Of a stretch of 23,500 nucleotides of DNA, positions 1-10,757 are shown piece after piece (the stretch's first letter is position 1; each line of letters opens with the position of its first letter). The notes beneath the pieces were generated by a model, which was not told the origin of the DNA, did not search any database, and saw nothing but the letters and a program-made list of their open reading frames with translations. This DNA comes from Elysia marginata. Its lineage: Eukaryota > Mollusca > Gastropoda > Plakobranchidae. The position numbers and the translations under genes are program-made. The stretch is from assembly GCA_019649035.1 (NCBI GenBank), contig BMAT01002519.1, positions 61,819 through 85,318 on the forward strand, in the 5' to 3' direction.

Positions 1-140
1 GTATCCTGTAGATACCAGGACATGGTATAATGTAGAGACTGTAGCATTATCTCAAGCATGAGTATCTTATAGATACCAGGCTACGGTATAATGTAGAGAC
101 TGTAGCATTATCTCAAGCATGAGAATCCTGTAGATTCGAG
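1..140. repeat. 61-bp tandem repeat, two full copies plus a partial third
   Basis: Positions 1-61 and 62-122 are near-identical 61-bp units. Both contain GGTATAATGTAGAGACTG and end in ATCTCAAGCATGA. A third copy begins at 123 (GAATCCTGTAGATTCGAG) and decays within about 18 bp. The array runs off the left edge, so its true size is unknown. Each unit starts with a short palindrome, ATCCTGTAGAT or similar. It lies in the intron before the first RBBP6 exon of the window. Confidence 0.9.
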
Positions 141-554
141 TCATCTGAGTTTTCAGTGGAGTGGAATCAAGATTTAGCTCTAAAAGTATTTCACCATAGT
201 GAGCACCAAAAATCAATATAAAGCGGTAATGTAGAAAGACAATTGTTGCATCCCTGGTCAATTTCTGGACACTGATTTTGTAAATTTCGATTACCAATGT
301 TGTATCAGACAATTGAATACTTACGGTTGAGTCCATATTATAAATATTTAAATATTTGCATTTGCTCAATTGAAACAATGAGATTAGATAACCGGTGTCA
401 TCCTTCTTTGGTTTTTGGTTAATTCAAGTGAAATTTTGTAACTATGTGATTTAAAGTATCCCAGCTAGACTGCAAACTATTGTTGAACATATTTTGTATA
501 GCAAAAAAGAAAATTAAAAAAAAAAAAATTTTCTGCCTTTTATCTATCTTACAG
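141..554 (+). other. Intron (3' part) of the RBBP6-like gene
   Basis: This is AT-rich sequence with no supported coding signal. It ends in a pyrimidine-rich tract and TTACAG (AG at 553-554), a strong 3' splice site. The reading frame is open immediately downstream. The short minus-strand open frame at 67-378 has no codon or motif support and is not a gene. Confidence 0.75.
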
Positions 555-3500
555 CCGCACTAGATCTCCTTCAACTGAGCGGAATAAGCAGAAGAGTTGG
601 TCCCCAAGCCCTTCCAGAAGCAAGCATAAACTGTCACCGAGACCAAGCAATGTTTCTCCTGGCAAACGTACGTCACAATCCTACACACCAAGGAGGAGTA
701 CGTCTCCTGGAGGCAAACGAGCTTCCTCGAGATCTCTCTCTCCCAGAAGACTCTCAGAAAGACGCTCAAGGTCACGGTCTCGCTCACAGTCACTAGATCA
801 CTTGACCCGCTCGAGGACTAGGTCAAGGTCCCGACCTCGTTCAATTACACCTCCGAGAAACTCGAGCAAGCTGCGTTCTCCAAGAGTCCGTAGTTCTCTA
901 TCCCCTTTGCCCCGCCGCGTGTCTGGGTCTCCGTCGCGTCAAGCATCAGATTCACCTCAACCTCACAAGTCCCTGAAATCGGCTGTGCTTAAAACATCAA
1001 AATCTCCTCAGAGGCGATTGACGCCGCCTTTGCATAGGTCGTCACTGTCTCCTCTCAGAAGGTCACCACTAAGGAGAAGGTCAAAATCACCCCTCAGAGG
1101 ATCGTCAAAATCTCCACTAAGAAGGTCCTCCAAATCTCCCTTGAGAAAGTCAAGGTCACCATACAGAAGGTCATCTAAATCACCTTTTAGAAGGTTGTCA
1201 AAATCACCAGTCAGGAGGTCCTCAAAATCTCCATTGGGGAAGTCTAAGTCTCCCTATAGAAGATCATCAAAATCACCTCTTAGGAGGTATTCAAAGTCTC
1301 CTTTGAGAAGATCATCGAAATCTCCCCTGCCCAGAAGATTATCAAACTCACCTGTAAGAAGATCTTCTAAGTCACCCATCAAGAAGTCATCAAAGTCACC
1401 TTTGAGGAGATCATTGTCTCCTTACCGCAGATCATCAAAGTCACCTTTCAGGAGGTATTCTTCAAAATCGCCGCCTCGTCAGTATTCAAAGTCTCCTGTA
1501 AGACGTTCTTCATTGTCGCCCCGCAGGCGGTCATCAAAATCTCCGTTACCTTCATACAGAGGCCGATCTCGGTCTCGCTCCTACCGCAGGTCAAGATCTA
1601 AATCCTATTCTAGAAGGCCACGTTCTTACTCTCGCCCAAGATCACCTCGCCCTTACTCCTCTCTTTCTCCACGAAGATCGCCTCTGGGTGGCAAGAATAG
1701 ATCGCCATCACCTCACCGCAAACGATCTCAGAGCCCCTTTAACAGAAGGTCAAGGTCTCGCTCACCAGGTCGTAAATCACCTCTTCCTCCTCTGTACAGG
1801 TCAAGATCGAGATCGTTGTCCAGGCATAAGTATTCACCAAAGTATAGAAGTCGCTCCCCAGTGCCCCAAAACAGGCGGTCTCTAACTCCACTTTCACCAG
1901 GAAGATCTAAGAGTCCGTACAAGAAACCACTATCACCGCCTCGCCGATCCCTCTCACCTAGGAGGGATAGAGGAGGCTATGCAGGCAGGGGTCGAGGAGG
2001 GATGGGAAGAGATGGATACAGGAATTTCGGAAGAGACAAGTTCCAGAGAAGCCCACCAAGGGATGGGTTACAACCTCACAACCTGCCTCCAGCTGACTTC
2101 AACGGCATCCCAGGCAACCTGCCTCCTGTGCCTTACTTCCCTACCATGGGCCTACCCCCTCCCGAGGAGTACTTCCGTAATGATCCGGCAGGCTACCAGG
2201 AGTTTGTTCGTAGTTTGTACTCCCAGTGGGCCCAGAGCCAAGGGTTCCCACCACTGCCAGTACCACCAGGCGCTGGGCTTGACGGCAGCAGCTCTAACTT
2301 TCCTGTTCCTCCTGCTGCATCTTCTGCAGCAGTTGGTGGCAATCCATTCCAGCAGGGGCCCCCTCCTCCAGGCCCACCAGGTGGCTCCTTCAGACCTCAC
2401 GGCCCAGCACCCCTGGCAGCGGACCCGCTCCAGCAAAGACCTCCATGGGAGCAGCAGGCCGGCCCTGGATCATTCAACAATCCTCACCATCACCCTGGGC
2501 CGCGGGACAGAAGAGGCCCGCCCCCGAGAGACTACAGTGGAGGGAGACCGTGGGACAGGGATAGAATAAATCGAGACAGAGATAGGTACGAGAGAGACCG
2601 AGAAAACTTCAAAAGGTCAGACAAAGGAAGGCCTTACCTTGACAGGCCTAGGGATTATGATAAATCGCGAGATGGTGATAAATCCAGGGAACCTGTCAAA
2701 GGCAAACTGGAGAAAGGGAGGGAAGGTGATAAGGGTAAATTTGCTGAGAGAACCAGAGATTCAGAGAGAGCCAGAGGGCATGACAGAGGCAGGGAAACAG
2801 AAAGACACCACAGAGATGCAGACAGAAGGGACAAAAACAAAGAGAACGAAAAATCTAAAAGCAGAGACGCCTCAAGAAATGAGAAAGATAAGAGCAAAGA
2901 TGGGGTCAGAGGCAAAGAAAAGACTTCACTCAATAAGAAGAAATCTCCTAGCCGAAAGGGTAAGGAAGAGGAGAAAGTTAAGAGTAAAAAGAAGCCTGAA
3001 AAGACGAAGGAAGAAAGTAAAAAGCCTAAATCTCTTCCTGAAGCTCAAGGCAAGGAAGAAAATATCGAGAAAGTACAGAAAACAAGTTCTATGAGTGGCA
3101 AAGAGTTGGACAAGCTAGGAGTTGACTCAAACAATCCAGAGCAAAAGCTTCAACCGTCAGCCGAGACGAAACCAGTGAAGGGAGGTAATAAAGATGTCGA
3201 TTCCAGGGCAGGTACAGGTGCTGCAGTAGGTTCCACTGACGCTGCTGCCGTCGCAGGGAGACCAGAAGTGAAAGAGAAAAAGGTGGGGGCGAAGAAAAAA
3301 GGCGATGGTATAGCAACAAAGAAGAAGAAGGATACATCAACGGAAGATGGTGCTCCGGGCGGCACGGAGAAGAAGGTGAAGAAGATTAAGAAGAAAAAGC
3401 TTACGTTTGGTGCCTCAGAGGTGGATTCAACTAAACAAGGCCTTAAGAAGAAAAAGCTGAAACGTGTCGTTGACTATAAATCTGAGACAATGTCTGAGGA

Positions 3501-3929
3501 CGGAGAAGACAAGGCCCCGCTGGGGAGAAGTCCGCTGAAAAAGTCCAAGCTGGCTCAAAGGGCTGGAGATGTAGAAGTTACGAGCCAAGCTAAAGAGGAA
3601 GAAAACTCAGCTAATGTTCCCGATTCCTCGCATGTCACCAGCTCAGAGGCAACCTCGGAAGACTCTAAACCAGTGCAGCTTGTATCCGAAGACAAGGTGA
3701 CTACAAGAGCAGAAGAGGAGCATCGGCCGGAGAGAGGCGGTCACGATAGGAGTCACAAACAACAGGATGAGCAGGTGGCCGCGTCAGACAGCACCCACGG
3801 CAAGGAACACGGTGAGCAGCTGCCGGAGCTACCTCAGCTATCCAAGTGGGAGCGTGAGGACTTTGATCCGTATGAAGCTGTGGATAAACCCTCCAAAGAT
3901 GTCACACCCAAGAAAATGATGCTGCCTAG
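555..3929 (+). CDS. RBBP6: RBBP6-like E3 ubiquitin ligase, large internal exon (RS/SKSP, RGG, Pro-rich, charged regions)
   Basis: One uninterrupted exon of 3375 nt (acceptor AG at 553-554, donor AG|GTGAGT at 3930) encodes about 1124 residues. It enters with one base of a split codon (C at 555) and leaves with two (AG at 3928-3929). An open frame called from 802 would start at TTG inside the exon; the frame is open back to 555. In order it holds: SR/SP-rich sequence; an SKSP repeat block (about 990-1551); RS dipeptides (1560-1900); an RGG-like patch (GRGRGGMGRDG, near 1985); a proline-rich segment with PPPEEYF (about 2090-2500); an RDRDR/KEKD charged linker; Lys-rich KKKK clusters; and LSKWEREDFDPYE near 3838. 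The SKWxxxDF motif, and FxPDYxE in the next exon, match the C-terminal half of RBBP6. RBBP6 is a nuclear RING ubiquitin ligase that binds p53/RB and associates with the pre-mRNA 3'-processing machinery. Its N-terminal DWNN, zinc-knuckle and RING domains are not in the window. The identification rests on motif order, since most of the exon is low complexity. Confidence 0.88.
990..1551 (+). repeat. Coding minisatellite: 17 SKSP units in RBBP6
   Basis: This in-frame run of roughly 8-10-residue units has the form S-S-K-S-P-L/F/V/Y-R-R. I count 17 SKSP cores between about 990 and 1551, with interspersed SLSP, SRSP and SNSP variants. At the DNA level, phrases such as TCATCAAAATCACC recur every 24-30 bp with synonymous variation. 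Most cores read S-P-x-R/K, the minimal consensus of proline-directed CDK-type kinases, embedded in an SR-protein-like context. Such arrays are usually disordered and phosphorylated; that is family-level inference, not visible here. Confidence 0.9.
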
Positions 3930-4902
3930 GTGAGTGGGGCTCTAGAATAGTGTTTCTCTGATTTTACACTTAAAGGGTTCCAGGGGAGAAAGCTTGAAAA
4001 AAACACAATTTTAATCATGTTCTAAAATTCCCATTTAAATCAATGTTGAAAGTGATCGTTTCCCTTTTGAAAAATTGGTTTTTGTCAAAACTATTGATTC
4101 ACAGCTGTGGATAACTCCATGAAATCTTTCCTTTTTTTTGCAAGATAATATAGAAAACACACAAATAATCCATAGCTTATTTTTTTTTCAAATTTTTAAA
4201 ATAAGTGTATCTCATTTTTGCATTGAAACCCTTGGCTTGTTTTAGTGGGGCTTCCACCGAACAATTCAACTGGTATCAGATAATCAAACTAAGAAATATT
4301 GACATTTTTTTAAAATATACTTTTGTATGTATAAAACATTTCTTGGTATATCTTTTTTATCTTATATACTGGTAACTAATTATAAAAAGTGGAAATTAGG
4401 GTTTGAAATAAGATAACCAACCAGAGCACCTGTTGGCAATCTCTTTAATTTAAATCTTTTGTAATATAAGATTTCAAATTAAATTTCAAATTAAACACTT
4501 AATTACAGTGCTGGAATGAAGAATATCAAAGTGAGGACAAATCTAAAAATCTTAACCTGTGTATGAAAGTGAATTTGGCCACCCCAAGGCATTGCTATGT
4601 TTTGTATCAACCCTAAAAACAGTAAAGTTCAATAAAAGTTTCTCTGCAATGACTTATCAAGTCAGCGGGTTATGAAAAATACAAAGCATTGGTTCTCTTT
4701 TTTAGGTTCTGTAACTGAGCCGTTTCCCTTGTGAAGATCTCCCTTTATGTGTTTGGGTCGCAGCCAGTTTTTTTGTCCTGTTATGCTGCTCAGTAAAATA
4801 TTATCCAGGTGGCAAACAATAATTTATAAGCAAGACTAAAATTCTATGGGTCTTGTTTCATTGCCTCACTGTGTTTTTTTTTTCTCTTATCTTTCTTCAC
4901 AG
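3930..4902 (+). other. Last coding intron of the RBBP6-like gene
   Basis: The donor is GTGAGT at 3930. The acceptor is the pyrimidine tract ending CTTTCTTCACAG (AG at 4901-4902). The intron is phase 2: AG from the upstream exon plus A at 4903 gives Arg, followed by SVVDKAEKF. The 973 bp is AT-rich, with a small direct repeat (TTTCAAATTAAA, twice near 4474-4495). I saw no further exon, RNA gene or clear mobile element. Confidence 0.85.
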
Positions 4903-6112
4903 ATCTGTGGTTGACAAGGCCGAGAAGTTCCTCATCCAAAAGCCAATGAAGAATGCTGTGATGGTCGCCCACGTGACCACGTCAACCAAGTCACCAGAAA
5001 CGTCGCCTGAGAAACCAGAGAAGTCTGAGAAAGCAGATCCGGAGAAGCCTGTTGACAGGCAGAGGTCAGGCTCTCGCTCACCGAAAATGTCCAGTCGGCG
5101 GGTGTTTGTGGATAACAGGAGAGATAGCAAAGACAAGAAGTCAGGCGATCTTCAAATCACAGTGAAGACGTCGGTGTCAAGACAAAAAGGCGAGCAGAGG
5201 GAAAGAAAGCGCAGTGGTGAATCTGATGAGAGAAAGAGAAGCAGCTCAAGAGGTGAGGACCATCGAGCCAGTCATCATCACAGTCATCATTATCATCATC
5301 AACAGCACAACAGTAGCAGAGAATCGTTTGAGGAGGATCAGCGGTCGGTGGTCAAATCACGGTCCTTAGAAAGAGAGTTGAAGGAGCAGAAGTCAAAATC
5401 ACAGAAAGCCCAGCCTCAAGAAAAATCCTCGAAAAAGAGCTCTAAATGGAAATCTTCATTCAGTTCCATGTCTGAAGAGAAAAATTCAAAAGATGGAAAG
5501 GACATTTCAAAGAAGGATATTAGTAAAGAAAAGGTGAAGGGGCGATCTCCTAGTCCTCCAGGAAGTAAGCATGTGTTGACAAGCAAACACCGCGAGTCTA
5601 CAGACCTTGAGCAACAGACTTCCAACAGCGTTAACACGACAAGCTCAAAATCTTCAGTTAAAGATCTGAGACACCGCCTTGATGAGAAGAACAAAAGCAA
5701 GTCAGCTGTGGAGCAACGTAAACTTTCAGTGATGGATGAATCCGAGTTTGTCCCAGACTACGAGGATCTCGTCCCCCATGGAGCTAGCGACGATGCAGAG
5801 CAAGGGGAGGCAACCAGCTCCCATAACTCTCCTGTATCGTCCTCCAACGAGAAGGACAGCAGCAAGAAGAGGAAGCGAGAAGAGAAGGTAGGCGACGCAG
5901 ATCAAACCCAAGCGGATGGAGAAGGGGAAGAATTCAATAACACCAACACCGAAGAGGAGGAGTCCAGTAAGCCCAAGAAGTCCAAGAAGAAGCACAAACA
6001 TAAAGAAAAGACGAAGGATAAAGACAAGAGCAAGGAAAAGAAGGAGAAACATAAGCACAAGAAGAAGAAGCATAAACACAAGAAAAGTAAAGAGAAGGAA
6101 GCCAATGAGTGA
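4903..6112 (+). CDS. RBBP6: RBBP6-like E3 ubiquitin ligase, terminal coding exon
   Basis: This exon encodes one completed Arg codon, 402 residues and a TGA stop at 6110-6112. Upstream in-frame residues from an ATG at 4853 are intronic pyrimidine tract and not protein. The exon starts RSVVDKAEKFLIQKP, then runs through Ser/Lys/Arg-rich disordered sequence. A histidine cluster (SHHHSHHYHHQQH, about 5266-5310) follows, then an acidic motif DESEFVPDYEDLVP (5734-5775) and a very basic tail (KKSKKKHKHKEK onward, 5970-6108) ending KEKEANE. The FVPDYED motif followed by a terminal KHKHKKKK tail is the arrangement at the C-terminus of animal RBBP6, which supports the gene call better than the repeats do. 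The tail resembles bipartite/polybasic nuclear localisation signals. Together with 555-3929 the window encodes about 1527 residues of the protein. Confidence 0.9.
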
Positions 6113-6543
6113 AGAGAAAACTCGACCTCAGTTTCCCCCACTTAGGTTTAAAGTTTGTACAAAATACTTCCTGGTTAGTTTCTCAGGCTAGTGACACTGG
6201 GCTTCAAGTAGGTTCTGTACTTCTCACTGACATCACAGTCTCAGAAGCCAGCCTGGTTTGTTTTGTTTTTGTTGGTGTGTTTTTTTCTTTCGTTCTTAAA
6301 ATCTCTTATGTTGTACAGTCCTCCTTGATTATTTATTTTTTGTTTCCTTTTTTATGTATAGAAAATTCAATATTTTTTTTTCTCTCTGAGTATTATACAA
6401 GTTAAGTTTGTTGTAGAGATTTAGTTAAATATCATTCTGTGAATTAATTATTTGATAATTAGCATGTTCAAAGAATGCTGAGATTAAGATCCTTGTTAAG
6501 AGTCATAGATCATTGAATGCATGAACAAGTGGCGAGGATATGA

Positions 6544-6549
6544 AATAAA
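6544..6549 (+). terminator. Candidate poly(A) signal AATAAA, proximal
   Basis: This is a canonical hexamer 432 bp after the RBBP6 stop. The downstream sequence has no marked GT-rich element within 40 bp, so it is a weaker candidate than the one at 7047. Confidence 0.35.
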
Positions 6550-6752
6550 TCAAAACATAAGAGTAGGCTATAGACTTAAGTAGCTATTCTGCTATTGCTA
6601 TTTTTTTTTTCTAAATTCTTAATTTTATGCAACATTGTTGTATGTTCTAGGGTTCTAGGAACTCGTAAAGATGACAGAGACTTACAAGTATGCCGGCGTT
6701 AGTTTTACGAAACAAACAGAAGCACTTGACTTGAGCATTTTAGACGGGCAAA

Positions 6753-6768
6753 GTGTGTGTGTGTGTGT
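6753..6768. repeat. (GT)8 microsatellite
   Basis: Eight perfect GT dinucleotides lie in the presumptive RBBP6 3' region. A second, shorter GT run occurs near 7625-7635. Both are likely polymorphic. Confidence 0.9.
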
Positions 6769-7046
6769 GGAGCTAATTCACTGGAGTCCAGATAGAGATT
6801 TGCACTTCAATTGTCATTCATGCACCAATTAGCCTTTATCGACAAGTACATACTTAGTGGGTGGGGAGCTTAAGATGTTTGTGCAACGTTATGTTTGTCA
6901 AGTTTACATACAAAGTGATCCTACACAGGAAAACTCCGCTGAAATCATGCACTCCATCTAGGGCTATAGGCAACCATGGAACTTGTGTAAATTCCATATG
7001 TATGCTCTCTAATCAACAAATCAAGAAAAGCTTACAATGAAAGTTA

Positions 7047-7052
7047 AATAAA
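7047..7052 (+). terminator. Candidate poly(A) signal AATAAA, main
   Basis: AATAAA is followed within about 15 bp by a T/GT-rich stretch (GTTTTGGATTG then T8), the usual layout of hexamer plus downstream element. It would give an RBBP6 3'UTR of roughly 0.95 kb. Confidence 0.5.
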
Positions 7053-8624
7053 GTTTTGGATTGTTTTTTTTTCTTTCTATTGGTTCCTTGGTTTCTCCTC
7101 TATCTTGTTAAGTACATGTGTGAAAATCATAACTTCTACAATTAGCTTAGTTTTTATGATGGCAGGTCATGAATATTTCACTACCAGTAATGACAAATTA
7201 AGCCTTGGGAATTGAAAAAAAAATGTTTTTTCATGAAGGAAAGGTTGCACTTAAAAAAAAACAACAAACTTCTCTTTTGTTGTTTTAGATCAAGAATGAT
7301 AATTCATAATGTTTGGAATTCCAAGAAAAAAATAAAAGGCATTGTTCAGGATATCATGCCTTTAAATTTGAAACCAAACTGTCTGCTTGCAACAAATTGT
7401 AAGGCAGACACTACTAGTACTACATATATAGAGACAGGTGTATGTTGTGCCATAATGAAGTTTATCTGGCTTCTAAATCAATCACAGTAACTAATTTGGG
7501 TAAATATTTAGTTGTAAGTATTTTGAGAACTTTTTTGCTTTGCAATTATAATGGACTAAGATGTTTAGGATGTGACTCGAAGCGATGAATGAAAAGAATA
7601 CAAATGAGAAGAGACATCCCACTGGTGTGTGTGTGTACTTTAATTTTTTGCTGTAAGACTATGTTTTGAGTTGTTTTAGTTAATATATTGTATGGGCACA
7701 ACCATGACAATGACAATTCTGCTTCTGCCTTACTACCTCAATGACTTAAAACGGAAGCTTCATGTTGTGTAGATGATATAGTGCAAAGGCAAACAAATTG
7801 AAAAGATGGTATAAGTAATATTACATGTATTGAGATGATGAAACGGTGCCTGATAAGCCATATGTATATGTCATCACTACGCTAGCAAAATGGCGTCATG
7901 TCAAAGATTTGCCATTCTGGCATGTCCCATGTCGTGGTAGAAAAGTAATTCAAGTGCGCTGAGCCATTTTTCTCAAATGCGGAAACTAGAACTAGAATAT
8001 CTCAGCAAATGAGAGGTGCCATTGAGATCCTACGACTGCTTGTTTCAAAGCTGTAAAAAATGAGATATGCCAATTTGCTAGGGCAGTGACTCTTTGTACT
8101 GGCCCTCTGACAGTGTTGCTTGGAAATGTGTCCGCCTTCTGCAAGAAGTGAATCTAACCATTTATGCGTCAGATTTTTCAATAATATTATACAAACAGTG
8201 AAAGATGAATCAAGTTTTCACTATGATAGTTGTGAACATAATATTAATAAGGCTCCTTTCTTGTGATTCAATGTCATGCTTTAGTCCAAGCAAGCAAATC
8301 TAATTTGTCTCACAACCTGTTCAAATGAGTCGGATTTGTCACATTTTTTAGACTACCACTTGAACAAGCTATCAATATTTTGATAAATTAAACACATTTT
8401 TCTGAGCTTTCAAACGTATTGGGCCAAATTATCAAAAAACTTTTTGAAATGTTTTTTTTTTACACTATTATAATCTATTTTCGGAAATTTAGCCACGTAT
8501 TTAGCGTAACCATGTCACCACAAGAGCTGATCCACTAGTGCCCAAGCAGACCAGTACATTTGAAAGCCACTTTTAACCCATATGTAGGGTGTTGCAGGCA
8601 CATATCACAAATTCAAGCATTGTC

Positions 8625-8766
8625 TGTAATTGGGTACCCATTTTACAGGTGGGTGGACTTGGGAAAATTAGGGTAAATTGCTTTCCCAAGGCAATTGCAA
8701 TATGGCATGGTCAGGAACCAAACCTTCAACCGCCGGATCACGACTCGGAGACGGCTAACCACTTGT
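8625..8766 (-). mobile_element. tRNA-derived SINE, reverse orientation
   Basis: Read on the minus strand from 8766, the sequence begins AAGTGGTTAGCCGTCTCCGA, a tRNA box A-like segment (about 8746-8765). A box B-like GGTTTGGTTCCTG follows (8712-8724). The tail contains CCTTGGGAAAGCAATTTACCC, CACCCACCTGT and GGGTACCCA. This combination of CCTTGGGAAAG, CACCCACCTG and a tRNA head resembles SINE families that are abundant in gastropod and other invertebrate genomes (recalled, not searched). No clean target-site duplication was found, so the ends are approximate. An open frame across it (8589-8849) is not a gene. Confidence 0.7.
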
Positions 8767-8849
8767 GGAAACGTATCACTAAGAGAGTTTGTTTTTTATG
8801 CAATTTAAGATTTTGTCAGAGAAAAAAAAATAGGAAAATGTTCTTTTAA

Positions 8850-10325
8850 AAGGCATTTTCACAAACTGAAATTTCAGACATTTGACTCATTTGGACTGGT
8901 TGCGAAACATGTGAAAACATTTCATTGGCTTTGAGAAATCCTGTGACTGTCACAATGTCAGGTGTAGGCTGGAATTGACTCAATTTATAGAGAATCCTTC
9001 CTTTGACTAGTAAGAACAAAACAAGCGGTATTCTTGATTCAGTTCCATTATTTTGGTTATGACTAGAAGTTTTTGTTACACACTTGAGAGACAGGGTTTG
9101 TGAACGGCTTTTGTCTTTGACAAAAACAAGCTGATCATGATTCATGATTCATTTCTCCTTTTTTTCACTGATGTAACATAACTTGTTGTTTTAATTGGGA
9201 TTTTTTTTTTTTATTCTCTATAGAGGTTCACTTTTGAGCTTACATTTCTGATTTTTTTTTCTCCCCTTCATTTGTACAGAATGTGCAGATATCTGATCTT
9301 TTTTCTCCTTTCCTTGTTGTCTTAATTGCTTTGTTGTTTTAAGTAGCGGTATGTTGAGAGATAGCAGTGGACCAACTTTGTGCACTGGCTTGATTAGTTT
9401 TGTGTTTGAAGATGTCCATTGCTCACCAGCCTGGTCAGTGGCAATGCTGCCTGGTCAATGGCAATGCTGTGTTTATCATAGTTAATGTAAACTATTATTT
9501 ATCACTGTATTACGTGTTCACAACAAAGTCTCAATGTGCACAGGCTTTGTGGGTTTGTTGCCGTTGATTATGTGAAAGATCTGTTTTGATATTTATATTA
9601 TCGTCACGCTCATTCATAAAATGTCTAACTCATTTATGGGCGGTTTTTAGTTATGGATAATACGATTTCCAAGTGCTTGATAACGATGCCTTGTTTTTGT
9701 CATAGCTTTTGGTTTTTTTTTGTTACCCACTAATTTTTTCTAAAGAAATTATAATAATCACTATGCCCATCTTAACACACTCATCAAACTCGAAAGAGCT
9801 AAAAATTTGTTAGGTATTTTGCGAATGAGCGTGACATTATCAAATTTAATTACCTTGACCTGCTGCCTACTTTTTTCTTCATTGTGCCAAGGCAGTAATG
9901 TAATTAGTAATGTTTTCAAACAAAATGTGGAGAAAAAATGTAAATTTTGAAATGCAAAGTTTCGGAGTTTTTTTTTCTTTTCTTTTTCTTCTGATTTTGG
10001 ATTGTGAACTTCTTTGACATTATGTTACTCTTCTTGTAAATTAGAATCATTTCCTAGGCAGGCTTTTGGATTTTGGTATTTTACTAGGATATGGGTAATG
10101 TTGAATATATTGTTTGAAGTGAAATTTTATGTATTCCTTCCATTGTTCAGAATACTTTAACATGAATATTGATGCTTGTGACTTTGTTATACATGTACAA
10201 ACATGATAATTATGATGATTATATGTATATGAAAATATGTTGCGATTTCTTTGGGAGCTGTATCTGCTCCGTGATGATTTTTGTTTCCAATCGGTTGAAG
10301 ATGAATGTCCACTTTGTTGAAAATT
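8850..10325 (+). other. Non-coding, T-rich intergenic or distal 3'UTR
   Basis: This stretch has many T homopolymers and no supported coding frame. It contains a perfect-phase duplication (9429-9468) and ends near an AATAAA at 10326. The + strand T bias continues up to that hexamer and could mean that a long RBBP6 3'UTR extends this far. This is inference. Confidence 0.4.
9429..9468. repeat. 20-bp tandem duplication
   Basis: Two adjacent copies of GCCTGGTCARTGGCAATGCT differ at one position (G/A). Confidence 0.9.
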
Positions 10326-10331
10326 AATAAA
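10326..10331 (+). terminator. Candidate poly(A) signal AATAAA, distal
   Basis: AATAAA is followed by CTCTGTTTTTTC and more T-rich sequence at about +30 to +60. Use of this signal would imply an RBBP6 3'UTR of about 4.2 kb. Confidence 0.35.
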
Positions 10332-10757
10332 AGTGATGACAAAATTGAAAAGAATACCACTCTGTTTTTTCTTTTCTTTTTTTTTTTATTGTCTGTGTAT
10401 GGAGACTGAGTTCATGTACATTGGAAACCCCTTTAAAGTCAACACCGACTTTAGGGAAACTCTTGCAGTTGTAGTTAACTCTTTGGCAGTCCCATTTTTT
10501 ATTGTTATATATCTTTGTAATCTATAACTTAAAAGTTAACTCTTGCATAAAGACAACACAGTTTTTCATTCTGAAGGTTTTGAGTTTATCTGGGTTCTAT
10601 TGTATATGAACAGTTTTGAGCGAGAGTGTTTTGGGTGTTAATAGACTAGTGGTAGACATTTGACTTTAAAGATTGGGAGGCTTAGGGTTTGAGTATTCAC
10701 TTGGTCAGTCCAACATTGCCTTATCCAGTTCAGGTATCAAATGAGACTCAAACAAAA

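Larger units (their letters stand above)
6113..8580 (+). other. RBBP6 3'UTR and downstream non-coding sequence
   Basis: No splice site or coding frame with protein character is visible after the stop at 6112. Short open frames at 6109-6405 and 7212-7490 are low-complexity chance frames. The sequence is T-biased on the + strand, as 3'UTRs often are, with homopolymer T runs, GT microsatellites (6753-6768, and near 7625) and candidate poly(A) signals. The 3' end of the transcript cannot be fixed from sequence alone. Confidence 0.55.

Noticed and set aside
1688..3094. Plus-strand alternative frames (1688-1885, 1979-2569, 2639-3094) within the RBBP6 exon
   Set aside because: These are shadows of a GC-rich repetitive coding exon in the wrong frame. 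Compositional bias explains their openness.
4853..4902. Start of a separate 419-residue protein at ATG 4853
   Set aside because: The N-terminal residues MFHCLTVFFFSLIFLH are translated pyrimidine tract before a strong 3' splice site, and the frame joins the upstream exon exactly in phase.
5726..6141. Minus-strand Leu/Phe-rich frames resembling membrane proteins
   Set aside because: These are the complement of Lys/Glu (AAG/GAG) codons in the RBBP6 tail, a known artefact.
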